Assembly (NCBI GenBank): GCA_029718625.1
Contig: CM056381.1
Coordinates: 59,080,157-59,144,156 of the forward strand
Direction: 5' to 3'
Length of the DNA: 64,000 bases
DNA from: Synaphobranchus kaupii
Lineage: Eukaryota; Chordata; Actinopteri; Anguilliformes; Synaphobranchidae
How positions within the stretch are numbered: the stretch's first letter is position 1; every line of letters starts with the position of its first letter. Of this stretch, positions 46,716 through 57,584 are shown piece after piece. The notes beneath the pieces are model-generated. The model was not told the DNA's origin. It worked only from the letters and a program-made list of their open reading frames with translations, and made no database searches. The translations under genes and the position numbers were made by a program.

Positions 46716-46886
46716 ACATTATAGAATTGTAAAAAGTTATAGTTGATGAACGTTTCCGACAGTTTTGTTACAAGAAAACAACTTATGTCAAGCTCGGATT
46801 TTGTTCGTTGGTATTGAGTGCTGGGTCAGAGGACGCGCTCAAAAAAAATAAAAATGTTAGTAACGTTATAGCTAAATATAACTTAC

Positions 46887-47170
46887 CTCCGCTCCGGTGC
46901 AGGTCCGACACGAGGAACAGCTGTGTTCTTTAGAAACCAGTGTTTTGCTTCTGATTTGGGGTTACAGAAATCAGTAGCGTCGAAATGCGCTCCACAAACT
47001 TGCGAGTCTGCCAAACGGAGTTGATTGACTGGAGTGTTTATGTCGATCCGTAAGACAACCAGCCAAAGTCTCAATCTTTCTGGGTCAGAGAACGGAAGCC
47101 TGTGAAAACTGGTATTTGAGCGTCCAGACATTTTATTCCCACAACCGGGGACTGCACATTCGCGCACCAT
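46887..47170 (-). CDS. THAP zinc-finger domain exon (partial transposase gene)
   Basis: The minus strand from ATG at 47170 encodes a THAP DNA-binding domain: C5 and C10 (MVRECAVPGC), SFHRLPFSD at 21-29, W36, and C59/H62 in QVCGAHF, followed by AVPR at 84-87. This C2CH pattern with a C-terminal AVP motif is complete. The frame stays open to the boundary and then meets the consensus splice donor GAG|GTAAGT (46889-46881); the stop codon read directly (TAA) is inside this intron, so the exon is a first exon. No downstream exon with a transposase DDE domain is seen in the element. In Kolobok elements the THAP domain binds the terminal repeats; here that role is inferred. Confidence 0.82.
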
Positions 47171-47681
47171 TGCTGTGATGAATTATTACAAATGATGATT
47201 ACAAAAACTGCGTTACAAATATTTCTGCTGTAGGCTACTAGCTAGTAAACTCCAACGGGAGGTCAGGATTTGTGATCAACTGCTTTTCAAGCGCCCCCCC
47301 CCCCTCTCTACAACGTAGCTAGACTGCGGAAGTTTACAGTGCGAGGTAGTGCGGTCGGAGAAATAGTTCTGTTTCAAATGGAACTGTTGTTTCAACGTTC
47401 GGTTTGCGTTTGCGATAGCCTACATTTCACAGGAGAGCATACTGAGACCGTAAGAATACACACTGAGCTATAAAAGCACATTTATCGTTGTTTTTCCATA
47501 ACATTTCTGATTGCCCCGTTCACTTCCATTGTAGCCCAGTGAGAGCCTACAGGAAATCTGTACCGAACTCAATACTGGACCGATCAGCGAAAAAATGGAC
47601 TTCATGGTTCAGGTTCATGGAAGACGGACCGCAAATAGGGTCCAAGGTCCAAAATAGCGAACTTACCCTTTAAGGTGGCAC

Positions 47682-48370
47682 TGTCATGGTTTTCCAGCCT
47701 GCTTATGCCTCTCCGCGGGTGTTGCCTTTTGGGGCCGCTAGAGGGCGCTCTTGTTGTTTTGTCCCGCATTCTGTACCAATTATGGTTATGGGGTTCAGGT
47801 GTGGCTGGGCTACTTAAACCCAGCACCTTCTGTGTTCCATTCTTTAGTGTCAACTCTGTTTACGCTCTGGCCAGGTAATTGGTATATTTGTCTAAAAGAT
47901 ACGCAGGAACTTCGTTAGATTTGAGTTTTAGGATTAGTTCTTTTAGGACCTCGTTATCCTTTTCTCTTTCTCTTTTCTAAAGTCTTTCCTTGGTTTTCCC
48001 CAGTCCTCTTTGAGGCTGTAGCCTCAGTTACTTTTATATTTTCCTCCTTTTGTATTCGCTCTGTTTGCCTTGCTTTGAGCAGGAGGTTTTCGTTATCTTT
48101 TTATTCCCCTCCTTATTGTGGCTCATTTATTTTCTTAGAGCTGGAGGTTCTTTCTTTTTCTCTGCTCGTTTCTTCAAATTATTTTTTCACCCTCTTTTGT
48201 GGGTTGTTTGTTGGCTGATAAGCCGGGGCTTATTTCCCCTTTGTTTGTTTTCCCTGTTCTGTCAGGGTATCCCTATTTGTTCTCCTACTTGTGGTTCCCA
48301 CGTTAGTGGGTGACTTTTGGATCCCCTTCCGATCCCCTTCTGGTTCTCCGACCCCTTCTCTTCCCTTACA
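47682..48370 (+). mobile_element. Solo LTR, 689 bp, TSD GGCAC
   Basis: Starts TGTCATGGTTTTCC and ends CTCTTCCCTTACA (TG...CA). Exact duplications GGCAC flank it at 47677-47681 and 48371-48375. GCTACTTAAACCCAGC near 47808-47823 may be the promoter region. It lies 8 bp beyond the right TTAA of the Kolobok-like element. The first bases equal those of the LTR at 24925-26525 (minus), so both may belong to one superfamily. Inner ORFs are not genes. Confidence 0.86.
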
Positions 48371-48375
48371 GGCAC

Positions 48376-49105
48376 AATATAATTAGTATTAGTAACACAA
48401 CTTCTGTGTTAAAAGTGTATTAACTAACAAACTGTTTGTCTATTCGTATATATAATCATAGGTAATATAAACTATTACCTGCCCTATGATTATTAACTAA
48501 ACTAAACCTATTGTAAAAAAATATATATATATAAACTATTGGGGGCCTCCTTGAGTGTGCTGAAACCATAGCTCCACCCCTGGTAAACTGAATGGAATTG
48601 CTTTGTGATTCAATAATCTACCAACAGTTTTCAACCATGGTGCAAATATTGACCTGTCACTTAATTTATCCACCCAATAGTTGAGGGTATGATAGAAAAC
48701 TGTTTGGAGGCTATCTATTTTGCGATTAAAAAATAAAAAAACATTTAAAAATAAGCCTTTTGGTATAGTACATTTTTAGCCACATCTATCTTTTCCATTT
48801 TGGATTAGATTTCAGTTTTTAATGTATACTTTGTCTCTTCTTTGTAAGGGTTCTCTGCGACATGTGTAACTGGTGACATTTAGCAAGCCAATTATGCACA
48901 ATTCCACTGACCCTGCCACTGATGATACCATGAGCCAATTTAGGCTTATCGGCTGTGTAGCTGGTCTGTTTATCAAAGGCTCTTGCCACTTTGATGAGTC
49001 CATACGCTGAGCAGGTGTAATACAAACGGCCAGTGCCTTTGATGTTTGTCCCATCAGCCCTGAATGAATCAGGACATTGGAGCAGGGTTCACAATGCGTA
49101 GGCCT
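48376..49105. other. No gene recognised
   Basis: AT-rich sequence with a short TATATA tract near 48520-48535; nothing else recognised. Confidence 0.4.
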
Positions 49106-49649
49106 GGGCTGTGTCCGAATATGACCCTTACACCCTTTTGAGGGCGGATATTTGAGTCAACTTCATCAAAAAGCTTTTGAGTGGGCGACTTTTTCTCACA
49201 AATGGGGGCACTTAAAATACCAGGATGAACCCCATATTTCGGGAGTTTTGTTGAGGGAATTTAGAAGCACACTCATCTGCAGAACGGTTCACTCATCCAA
49301 CAATTTCAGTAAGTAACCTGGAAGTAAAAATGTAAAATACATGTGTGTATGCATATCTATGGTACAAGATGGGTTCATATTACAAACTACTCTTTTCTTA
49401 TTTTTGTTAATTCTATCTTCATTCATAATCTACACTTTGTAACAATCGTCATATGTTCACTGATTGATATTCTCAATAAAAAAAAAATATATATATTACA
49501 AACTACTTCCTCACTAGTTTGGAAAGAGTTTTGCAGGATTTCTTTCGCACACTGCTTGCAAAGTGAGGGGACAGGGCACATAGTAGACAGGGGTCTGAGT
49601 GGACAGGGGACAGTGGACAGGGAACAGGGGTCATATTCGGACACAGCCC
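49106..49649. mobile_element. MITE, 544 bp, GGGCTGTGTCCGAATATGAC ends
   Basis: GGGCTGTGTCCGAATATGAC at 49106-49125 is the exact inverse of GTCATATTCGGACACAGCCC at 49630-49649. The interior holds GGACAGGG/GGACAGTGG units near 49585-49625 and an AT-rich stretch. This terminus type is common in fish. The target duplication is not clear. ORFs inside are spurious. Confidence 0.75.
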
Positions 49650-49782
49650 TGGACTCTGCCTACAGCGATGTCGTCATTAAATGTTTGTGGTGCGCATTAA
49701 TAATGTGTAAGTCAACTTAATGCAAAATGCAGAGGAAACTAACTATAGCAAAGAAAACGAACCCCCCACCCCCGGCACTATA

Positions 49783-50855
49783 ATTGAGCACCATAATTCA
49801 TTGGACAGTGACACATTTTTTTGTTATTTTGATTCTGTACTCTAGCACATTTCAGGGTATTTTCATCCATATCAGATGAACAGTTTAGAAATTATAGAAC
49901 CTTTTGTACATAGTCCCCCCCCCATTTTCTGGCATCAAAAAATATTGGACAGTTTAACATAATGTAGAATAAAGTAATCATTTTATTTTCCTATTATACT
50001 CTATAGAAAAATGAGTCAGGAGAAACAACCCTTAAAGTGATCCAGATTCAGATTCAATTTAATGACCACACAGCCAGGCTGGTGGAATTTGATATCGGTA
50101 CAGCATGTTACAGCTCAGTTCCAGCACACATTAAATCTCAAACATATTGCACAAGACATACATTAAACACAATGATGATATTAACACTCATGAGACAGTA
50201 CAACACAATAAATAATACTGGACATCACAGTCACACAACATTTACATATTCACACAGCATATTCAATGGGATACATGCAGGCAGGGAGCAGTATTGGGGT
50301 ACAGCTGGGGGGGTAGTGGGAAGAGTCCATCCATCCATATCTACTGCATATCTGGCAGCAGAGTGATGGTTTGAGGCTTGTTTGATAACTCAGACCCTTG
50401 ATGACTTACAGTACATCCATTTAGCCAACAATGCGATCCATACTCTTCCAGCGTAATTTACAGATTAATCTAGTCCCACAGAGATCCATTCAAATGCAGA
50501 GGTTATAGTATCGCTTGTAAGAGTACCAGAGAAGATATCAAGTCTTTTGATGTTGTTGGGTCACAGACATCAGGAAGTCATGGCATGCAAAGATATGTGA
50601 TCAAATATTAAAAATGACTTTATTCTACATTATGTTAACCTTTCCAATATTTTTTGATGCCCGAAAATGCTGGGGGGGACTATGTACAAAGGGTTCTATA
50701 ATTTCTAAACGGTTCATCCGATATGGATGAAAATACCCTCAAATTAAAGCTGACAGTCTGCACTTCAACAACATAGTCATTGTATCCTTTCAAGTGCTAG
50801 AGTACAGAACCAAAATAAAGAATGTGTCACTGTCCAATGAATTATGGTGCTCATT
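49783..50855. mobile_element. Fold-back Tc1-related element, copy D (both arms), with internal insertion
   Basis: TGAGCACCATAATTCATTGG near 49785 begins the left arm, and CCAATGAATTATGGTGCTCA near 50834-50853 ends the right arm before a TA. The arms are long: CCATATC-GATGAA-type and GACAGTTTAACATAATG motifs recur inverted. It shows the family's full architecture, with two arms of about 250-530 bp meeting at a GTCAGGAGAAACAACCC hairpin. A 284-bp insertion sits between the arms (50043-50326). No transposase. Confidence 0.78.
50043..50326 (+). repeat. Retroposon-like insertion inside the fold-back element
   Basis: CAGATTCAGATTCAATTTAA starts a sequence absent from the other fold-back copies; TCCA flanks both sides (50041-50044, 50326-50329). 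Its start resembles the teleost 'TTCAAGATTCAAG' repeat class at 3575 and 12059. No ORF assigned. Confidence 0.5.
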
Positions 50856-52150
50856 GTAGCTTAAATTGAATGAATAAAAACCAAGAGGGGAATGAAAACG
50901 TAAAAACTATAAGAATGGGAAAATAGCCTCTCTCTAGCCACAAAGCCCTCCTTTCCACATTATGAAGCTTTCCTCCTCCAGCATCCACATTAACCCAGCT
51001 CCCCCTCATTGCCCAGTTTGAGACTGACCTTGAAGCTTGAAGTTTAAAACACATTTCATTATCCTCACCATCTGCTTGCAAACATTTTTCTTCCTACATA
51101 ATTTCTACAGAATAAATAATATTGTCTTTCACACATAAAGGGAGCAGCTCTGTTTAAAGCATTTTAAACTGCCAGCCACTAGATGTTAACATTGTGAAAT
51201 ATGGCTGAGTGCACATTGAACAGTATAATTAGCAGAAGAATGATTCAGTCGCTGACCTCTATGGTGAACACAGAATAGTAAATGAGTTATACGGCAAATG
51301 CGGCTGTCGCTTTTCCATAATCTCGACAGTGCTTGGTTTCAAAAGTGGCAAAGTTCATATGTCTGTGCGCCATGTTTTAAAACAGAGCTTAGTTAGTTAG
51401 CTACTCAGCTGTAGAAACATTGAGACATTCACCGTGGGTGGCAGCAATAGGTCAGCAGCAATTTTGACCAAAGTTGAACAAACAAAGACATTTCAGCTGA
51501 GTGTTGTTGGTTTCTGCTGTTTTTCTGTGACAAAATATCAGAATGGCTTGTTGTGCCAACTCAAAAAGGTAGATGCTTATGCTATTTTTACATATTACTA
51601 AGAATGCAGACAGCCAAAGGAACACAAGCACACACACTCACACACAATTCTTGTTCATGAAAAACAGTACATTCACCAAAGTAGACAGCCTAACAATGTT
51701 TGATTAAGCAAGATAAAAATGCTCTGTAAAATGAATTTGACCTCTGGTGAGTGAAAATGCGACTGGAAGAGTAATTTTTATCAGTAATTCAACCACAGCA
51801 AATCAACCTTTTCTGCTGTAATATTATCAGAGGCACACAGAGAGCCAGGAGAGCGATATTATCAGAGCAGCTGCTTTCATGAAGCATCCCAAAGGACCGG
51901 ACATGCAGACAAAAATAACAAATCCTGTGCCGTTATTCCCCAAGGCTTGAAACCGAGGACAAGCTTGCACAACAAAGGACATTCCCAAACTCTAATAAAT
52001 GTCTAAAGCATGAAGCAAAATCTAGACTTCTTCAGTCTGACAAACTACTTGCTAAGCCCTAATGTCAAATACATTTTATCCTTTCCCTGAAAATTAAAAA
52101 AATTAAAAACCTCCCAGGCAATTGAAACCAAGTTATAACTACAATGCACC
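50856..52150. other. No gene recognised
   Basis: No coding sequence or mobile element signature that I can support. Confidence 0.4.
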
Positions 52151-52160
52151 TTGTCCTCAA

Positions 52161-52621
52161 CTTATACATTTGGCAACCCAATGCGGGGCTGAGCATATCC
52201 AATTCCCACCTGAATTTTGAATGGCCAATCATCTGCAGCTGTGTACATTGCGTGAACCCCACTGCAGATTTGGGAGAGTGTAGACATCCATGGTTCTCCT
52301 CCGAAACACGTGGTGCCACCAGCTGCTTTTATCACGCCGCAGATTACAGCAAAGCTCGCTTAGAAGCGAAGTCGGAGGAGGGACCTTTCATATGTAGCTT
52401 TGACTGCAATATATGGGCGTCTGATTGACCAGCAGGGGTCGCTAGACAGCAACGCACACGGGACCCTATCCGACTGAACCCTCCACCAATTGCATGTCGT
52501 TCTATGGAGATACAGGCCACAGTTGGTACTGACACAGTCCGGATTTGATCTGAGGCTGTGAGGCTCAACCATGCAACACAATGTAGTGCCTCAACCAAAT
52601 GAGCAATCCTGAAGCCCCCAT
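52161..52621 (-). repeat. tRNA-derived SINE, 461 bp, 10-bp TSD TTGTCCTCAA
   Basis: Perfect 10-bp duplications TTGTCCTCAA at 52151-52160 and 52622-52631 set the borders. On the minus strand a tRNA-like head (GGTTGAGGCACTACATTG, then GATCAAATCCGGACTGTG where box B should be) is followed by GGAGGGTTCAGTCGGATAGG, GCGACCCCTGCTGGTCAATC, GTTTCGGAGGAGAACCATGG and ATTGGCCATTCAAAATTCAG. That order is known from related teleost SINEs. Box B is mutated, so transcription is doubtful, but the intact duplication argues for moderate age. Confidence 0.85.
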
Positions 52622-52631
52622 TTGTCCTCAA

Positions 52632-53010
52632 TTTTGAGTGACACACTATACAGTATATGACTCAACATCAGATGATGAAGCAACTGAACCTTTTTGGCCT
52701 GTTATTGGGCTAGTTCCTGTGCTATGTCTTTAGAGTTCAAACAATGTATGGTCATTGTTAAAGTCTGGAGTAGATAGGCCTGGCCAGTGTAGTGTACTAT
52801 TTACAAGCACATTATGCAATTCACCCTCTAGCTCACTATACAAAGTCTTGTGAACACTTCTTATTGTCATCATAACCATTTTTTGGATACATGAGTACTA
52901 GCCACAAAATGGAACTAAAGTGCAGCTCATACTGTATGCATGTTAGATGATTCCCCTGGCCTGAATATAAGGTTATGGCTGGCTACACTATCTGGAAAAA
53001 AAAGTTATGA
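52632..53010. other. No gene recognised
   Basis: Nothing recognised. Confidence 0.4.
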
Positions 53011-53190
53011 AAAGGTACAAACACTTGTCACTGGGGTGGGACCCTATAGGTACATAAGATTGTACCCCTAGCTAGCAATACATAATTAATCTGTACCTTT
53101 TTTCTTGAAAATGTACTTATTAGTAACCAAATAGAACATTATTGTACTTTCAGGATACATTTGTGTCCCTTAAAGAAGAATGTACCTCCA
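53011..53190. repeat. MITE-like repeat with AAAGGTACAAACACTTGTCA
   Basis: AAAGGTACAAACACTTGTCA CTGGGGTGGGACCCT at 53011-53045 and following TTGTACCCCTA match a widespread fish repeat. A partly inverted AATCTGTACCTTTT near 53089-53102 may be the other side. Borders approximate. Confidence 0.5.
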
Positions 53191-53930
53191 CTGTACTGTA
53201 TAGAATAGAAACGTGGGATTTCAAATTGTGTCATACACCAATCAAAATCCATTCCTCAGTAGCAGTGTTTATTTGCTGCAGGGTGAGGTGCGTGCTAATT
53301 TACCTCAGTTTCCATCTCTTCAACCTCTGAAGCATTTCTCCATTATTTAATCTATAGAATAAATTATTCTTTCTGCAGCTGTAGTCCCTGGGAAATAATC
53401 TTCCAATCATGTAATTTCCTAATTATCACAAGCTTTGGGAATGACCTCGTGGCCTTGCTGGTGTTTTGCTCCTTGAGGAGATGCTTGCTGTGAGCACGTG
53501 CAGAGATGCACATGCTTGGTCCTAACCTCAGGCAACGGTGTGAGTGAAGAATGTTTCTGACCTTGCTTATAAATCTACATCTATTTTCTGCTGGGGGAAA
53601 ATAATACCCTCCACCCGGTCCCATGCAAGGTAAGTGTTTAAATTTCCTTTTGCATTAATACTGATGGGGGGCATCTGCGGATGCATTTCTCAGCTTAGAG
53701 GCAATTCAAGGGGGGCAAATGCCAGCATTTGCCCCCTTCTTCAAGAGTAGTAAGTAAACCAATGGGAAAACATATTCCAACTCAATCTCCTGAAATGTAC
53801 GCATCCTCCTCTTTAAATGATCATAAGATTTCACAGAAATTATAGCATCTGTGACATCTGACATTTGACTTGTTTATGGATTAAATGCTTTTCCCAAGAC
53901 CACAATATGTGTATATATATATATATATAC
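53191..53930. other. No gene; 12-bp perfect hairpin at 53711-53736
   Basis: GGGGGCAAATGC and GCATTTGCCCCC are separated by CA, a short strong stem-loop. A TA tract precedes the next element near 53912-53928. Nothing coding recognised. Confidence 0.5.
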
Positions 53931-54118
53931 AGATCCTTTCCAAAAAATTTGAATATCATGGAAAAGTTTTTTTTTTTCCATAATTCCATTCAAAAAGTGA
54001 AACTTTCATAGATTATAGATTCATTACACACAAAGTGAAATATTGCTAGCCTTTATTTGTTTCATTTCTCATAATTTTGGCTTACAGCTCTAGAAAACCC
54101 CCAAAACAGTATTTCAAG
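53931..54118. repeat. DNA-transposon-derived repeat fragment (ATCCTTTCCAAAAAATTTGA type)
   Basis: ATCCTTTCCAAAAAATTTGA, ATATCATGGAAAAGTT and later TTCATTACACACAAAGTGAA belong to a common vertebrate/fish DNA repeat that inserts after TATATA-ACAG. It breaks off at about 54118, where the next repeat starts. Confidence 0.6.
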
Positions 54119-54127
54119 AAAGCAGCA

Positions 54128-55219
54128 GATTCGCTGTGCATAAGGTTTTTTCGATAGCCTACGGTTAAAAAACGGAGATAGCCTAAATGTCACCATGTTA
54201 ACTGAATTGTAACCTTAGCTATTCTTCGTCCTTCATATTTTTTTAATTACAGTGACAAGGTTTCCATACCCTCAGCTTATTAAAACCCCACTGATTTCAC
54301 CTGTTATTCCATAACTGAACAAAAGATTTTAAAGAGAACTAAGCGTCTAATTAGAAACGAAAACAAATTTGCAGCACGTTACAATTAATTCACAATTAAT
54401 TTTAATACCATTATCTGCATGTGCGCTTTACAGGAGTAAATCGCACTTTTAACGGTCTTCCTGGGAAAGTGGATTGTTTTAAAGCATTACGCTACCAGTA
54501 AAACAGGTTGGTCACATTTCCATAAGCAGGACATTATAAAACAAGGGAAAATATGCGTGAACCTATGGGTTGCCAACCTGACAGCTTTATTGTATTTACT
54601 GTCATCATTAAGGCAAAATAACGTTATTTATTTTATTAATCAAAATTAGAATGCAGGTAATGAACTTCGGATGAAGCTTGAACATGAGTTCATTGCATAA
54701 TCAAACAAAATTTGTTAAACAAGCAGGCTAATTTGGCGTTTTCTAAGGTGAGACGGAAGCCATTGGTAGCTAATTCTCAGCTGTTGCAGGTGCCTTTAAC
54801 GAAATTTAACAGCATATATTTTGTAAAATAACAGCACTGTCGGGAATTACCGGGAACTCATAATGGTTTGTCCGAATAATATTTATCATAGGCTACTATT
54901 GATCCATATAGCCTATTCCTTGATCGCAATAAACACGCACGAGCATGTCTGTTTCGCCATCATATAAGCAATCCGCCAAGGTGGAAAAGCAGGCTTTTAA
55001 AGGGAATGGGATATGACATTTTGATTGGTTTATTGCATGTCACGCCCAAGACACACCTATAATTAATGAAGAGACTAGGTTCAGGCCATTTGGACGTTGC
55101 GCCGTGGTTAGCGCCCAAAAAACACGCTGTTAAAATAGCAGAAGTGGACTTGGACACGCCCTAAATGGACTTAACGCCATGCGCTTAGACCAAGCGCCAA
55201 GATCGCCAAGATAGTGCCC
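54128..55219 (-). mobile_element. Harbinger-like repeat H, copy 1
   Basis: Read on the minus strand from 55219: GGGCACTATCTTGGCGATCT then TTGGCGCTTGGTCTAAGCGC, a PIF/Harbinger-type MITE terminus seen often in fish. It shares most of about 800 bp with 58634-59418 (plus) and about 190 bp of its far end with 61268-61465. The left border is not a clear terminal repeat. There is no transposase. A 65-codon ORF (54960-55157) also exists in the other copy. Confidence 0.6.
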
Positions 55220-55462
55220 ATGGTTGGCTAAATGGCTCTAAGTCATTAAGGGTCTGACGTATCAAACAAGCCTTAAACCGTCACTCTGCTGCCAGAAATA
55301 CAGTAGATATGGATGGATAACTTGAAGGGTTTCTTCTCCTGACTTATTTTTCCATAGAGTTCAATAGGAAAATTTGTCAGGAGAAACAACCCTTCAAGTG
55401 ATCCATCCACATATACTGCATATCTGGCAGCAGAGTGATGGTTTGAGGCTCGTTTGATTGTC
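55218..55462. mobile_element. Fold-back Tc1-related element, copy E (central hairpin only)
   Basis: ATGGTTGGCTAAATGGCTCT to TTTGAGGCTCGTTTGAT comprises the centre of the fold-back family. CTGCCAGAAATACAGTAGAT, TATGGATGGATAACTTGAAG and the inverted CTTCAAGTGATCCATCCA, then ATCTGGCAGCAGAGTGATGG, form a long stem around TTTTTCCATAGAGTTCAATA. Both outer arms are missing; the left side abuts the Harbinger-like repeat exactly. Confidence 0.68.
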
Positions 55463-55463
55463 T

Positions 55464-55580
55464 TTTTTATTCATACTGGGATTTTTTGTTGCTGTTGGCA
55501 ATCCCATTGGGTGGAAGGGATGTATTTCCCTTTGTATTCCCTCAAAGAGGGACGTGAACTGTCAAGTACCCGGATCTAGT
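55464..55580 (+). repeat. Dispersed repeat with shared reading frame, copy 2
   Basis: Related to 17000-17115; translates NPIGWKGCISLCIPSKRDVN, then CQVPG in an open frame (55458-55640). It begins within a few bases of the fold-back fragment end. Confidence 0.5.
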
Positions 55581-55600
55581 TCAGTTCCTCAGTACTATGC

Positions 55601-57584
55601 ACTAGCAGTCGGCTTGCTTACAAGGCTGGCTTGTTTATAAGGCAGTAACTTCAACAGAAGTTTTGACTTGTGTATACTAGACGATCCTCGCATCAAAATC
55701 ACAACTACAGTTGCTTTAAACCTTGTGGCTTCAGTAACATGTGAACTATGTGTAGCTAAAGTTATACATTAGCCAGGGTTGCAAACTCACACGCTTTCAG
55801 GCTCATGTCTCATGCTCTCACGCCACCCAAATCAATCTTATGCCAAATAACACAAAAACAAAGCTACTCCCTAATTAAGGACATTATGAGAGAGACTGTT
55901 GATTGGCTACCTGTCTTTTGCAACAAACCAGACCAGACCTCCCCCAACTGGTCAATGACCTGAAACAATGATCCTGTGATCTCAATGATCTCAATAGCAC
56001 AAAGTTAGCGATGGTGATATGTCTGAAGGAGGGTGCACTCTAAATAATATATTGTATTTAATCAGTAGCTATAAATGTATCAGAGACAAGATGAGAAATG
56101 TTAAAATCTAATTTGTCAATGCCCATGTTGGCTAGCCAGGGTTGAGACACCAGGGCCATTTTGGTTATATCTGTAAGAATCATTGTAAAGGGCAAAATAG
56201 TAGTGTGTCAACCTTGCTATACTCATAATTGTACTCGTATCTGTATGGGGAGTCCTGATACTCATAATTGGATTATGATCAGAATCGTAAAACACGGAAG
56301 TTGGCTAAAATGATATATTCTCTGAGGGAGAGACAGCGTGAGACCGGTTACCACATAGAAGCATCAAATTGGCACACAAACCAAGTGTCTCCTATTACAG
56401 TAAACTTCATAATTATAATGACAGACAACAAGAATGATTGTGTGAAATTGCATATATAACATCCACACTTGAGTTCTTTCTCAGAATTCTCGCACACCCT
56501 TCAATTACCTATTTTTTTCGCACTGCACATGTAGTACTTTTTAAATTATGGCAAATGTGACCATAATGAGTCTTCTCTGTGTCTCATAATGAGTCTTCTC
56601 TGACAAAAAAGTACTATATTTTCTAATTGTGCATACAAACTCATCCCTCTTTTTATTTGAGTTCCCTAATCAATCCTCCTGCCTTATAGTTTCATAAATC
56701 TGCGAGCTTGTTTGATTGCCGAAGGCTCCTAAGGGTATCTGCCTTTCGCAATGGCTGTTTACTTGAAGTGACACAGGGTTGAGTTAGCTGCCGTCAAACA
56801 TCACTCATGGACATTTCTGCTTTTTATGGGCATGGGATGTGCATGTGACAGTTTGACCACATTCTTCTATAGTCGCCTTGCTGAAGCTCACCTCATCATG
56901 CAGAGTCCTACATTGTGTTTTAGATTCTTTCTGCCCTATTTTTGCAACTTTTGTTCTGATCAACTTTTGTGATTTAGAGAAACAGCAGAAACCAAAATAC
57001 TCTGATTGAGATTAGGCCTGATCTCAGGTCATCAGAGACACAGAGGAATCGTATGGTGTCATGATACCATATGATACCACCGTTGGAAGAAAAAGTGAAG
57101 ACCCATGTGAAGAGCCATCCTACCCAGCAGGTGCATATAATTAAAACAGATCTGATACTTTTCGCATTACATTTTTTCCTTCCTCAGAACAGAGGGCAAA
57201 CAGACTATTTATAGAACTTTTTTATAAAGTAGGTGAACGGTGCTAGACTTGTCACAGTGTTACTATTTTGACACTGGTGTTACTTCCCTCTGAAACATCG
57301 TTGATACCGGTATTACCGGTGTATGCACACTTGGCCCCCGCTGCATGGTAAGCAACCTCTTAGCTCCGGTTCCATCTCTATTGTGATGTATCGACCCATT
57401 ATAGGATACAATGCTATCACAATCATTGTGCACTTTGACACATGCGTACGTATGTGCTTATTCACATAGGACACCCTTGCCGTTACTAGCCTGCTGGTTA
57501 AATAAGTTATTATATTATTATTAAATTACATTATTAAATTGTTATTATTATTATATTGATGTATGATCCACGGAGCCATAAGCC
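55601..57584. other. No gene; small local duplications
   Basis: CATAATGAGTCTTCTCTG occurs twice near 56563 and 56586. A near-palindrome GTATGGTGTCATGATACCAT lies near 57051-57071. ATT/TTA triplets near 57508-57550. No coding sequence supported. Confidence 0.45.

Larger units (their letters stand above)
45824..47669. mobile_element. Kolobok-like DNA transposon, 1846 bp, TTAA target, long TIRs
   Basis: TTAA at 45820-45823 and 47670-47673 flank AGGGTAAGTTCGCTATTTTG and its exact reverse complement. The inverted repeats run about 250 bp (45824-46081 and 47421-47669). The outer 165 bp differ at a single position by eye (CTGACCCATG against CTGAACCATG); further in they differ by small indels. TTAA duplications, AGGG ends and a THAP-domain exon are together the signature of the Kolobok superfamily. 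No DDE catalytic domain is present, so this copy is non-autonomous or deleted. It carries two convergent coding pieces, annotated separately. Confidence 0.85.

Noticed and set aside
53711..53736. Rho-independent terminator
   Set aside because: The stem-loop is strong, but this is animal DNA with no gene upstream and no T-run after it.
54960..55157. 65-aa ORF of the Harbinger-like repeat as a real gene
   Set aside because: It recurs only because the repeat is duplicated; no domain, and the repeat looks like a non-coding MITE.
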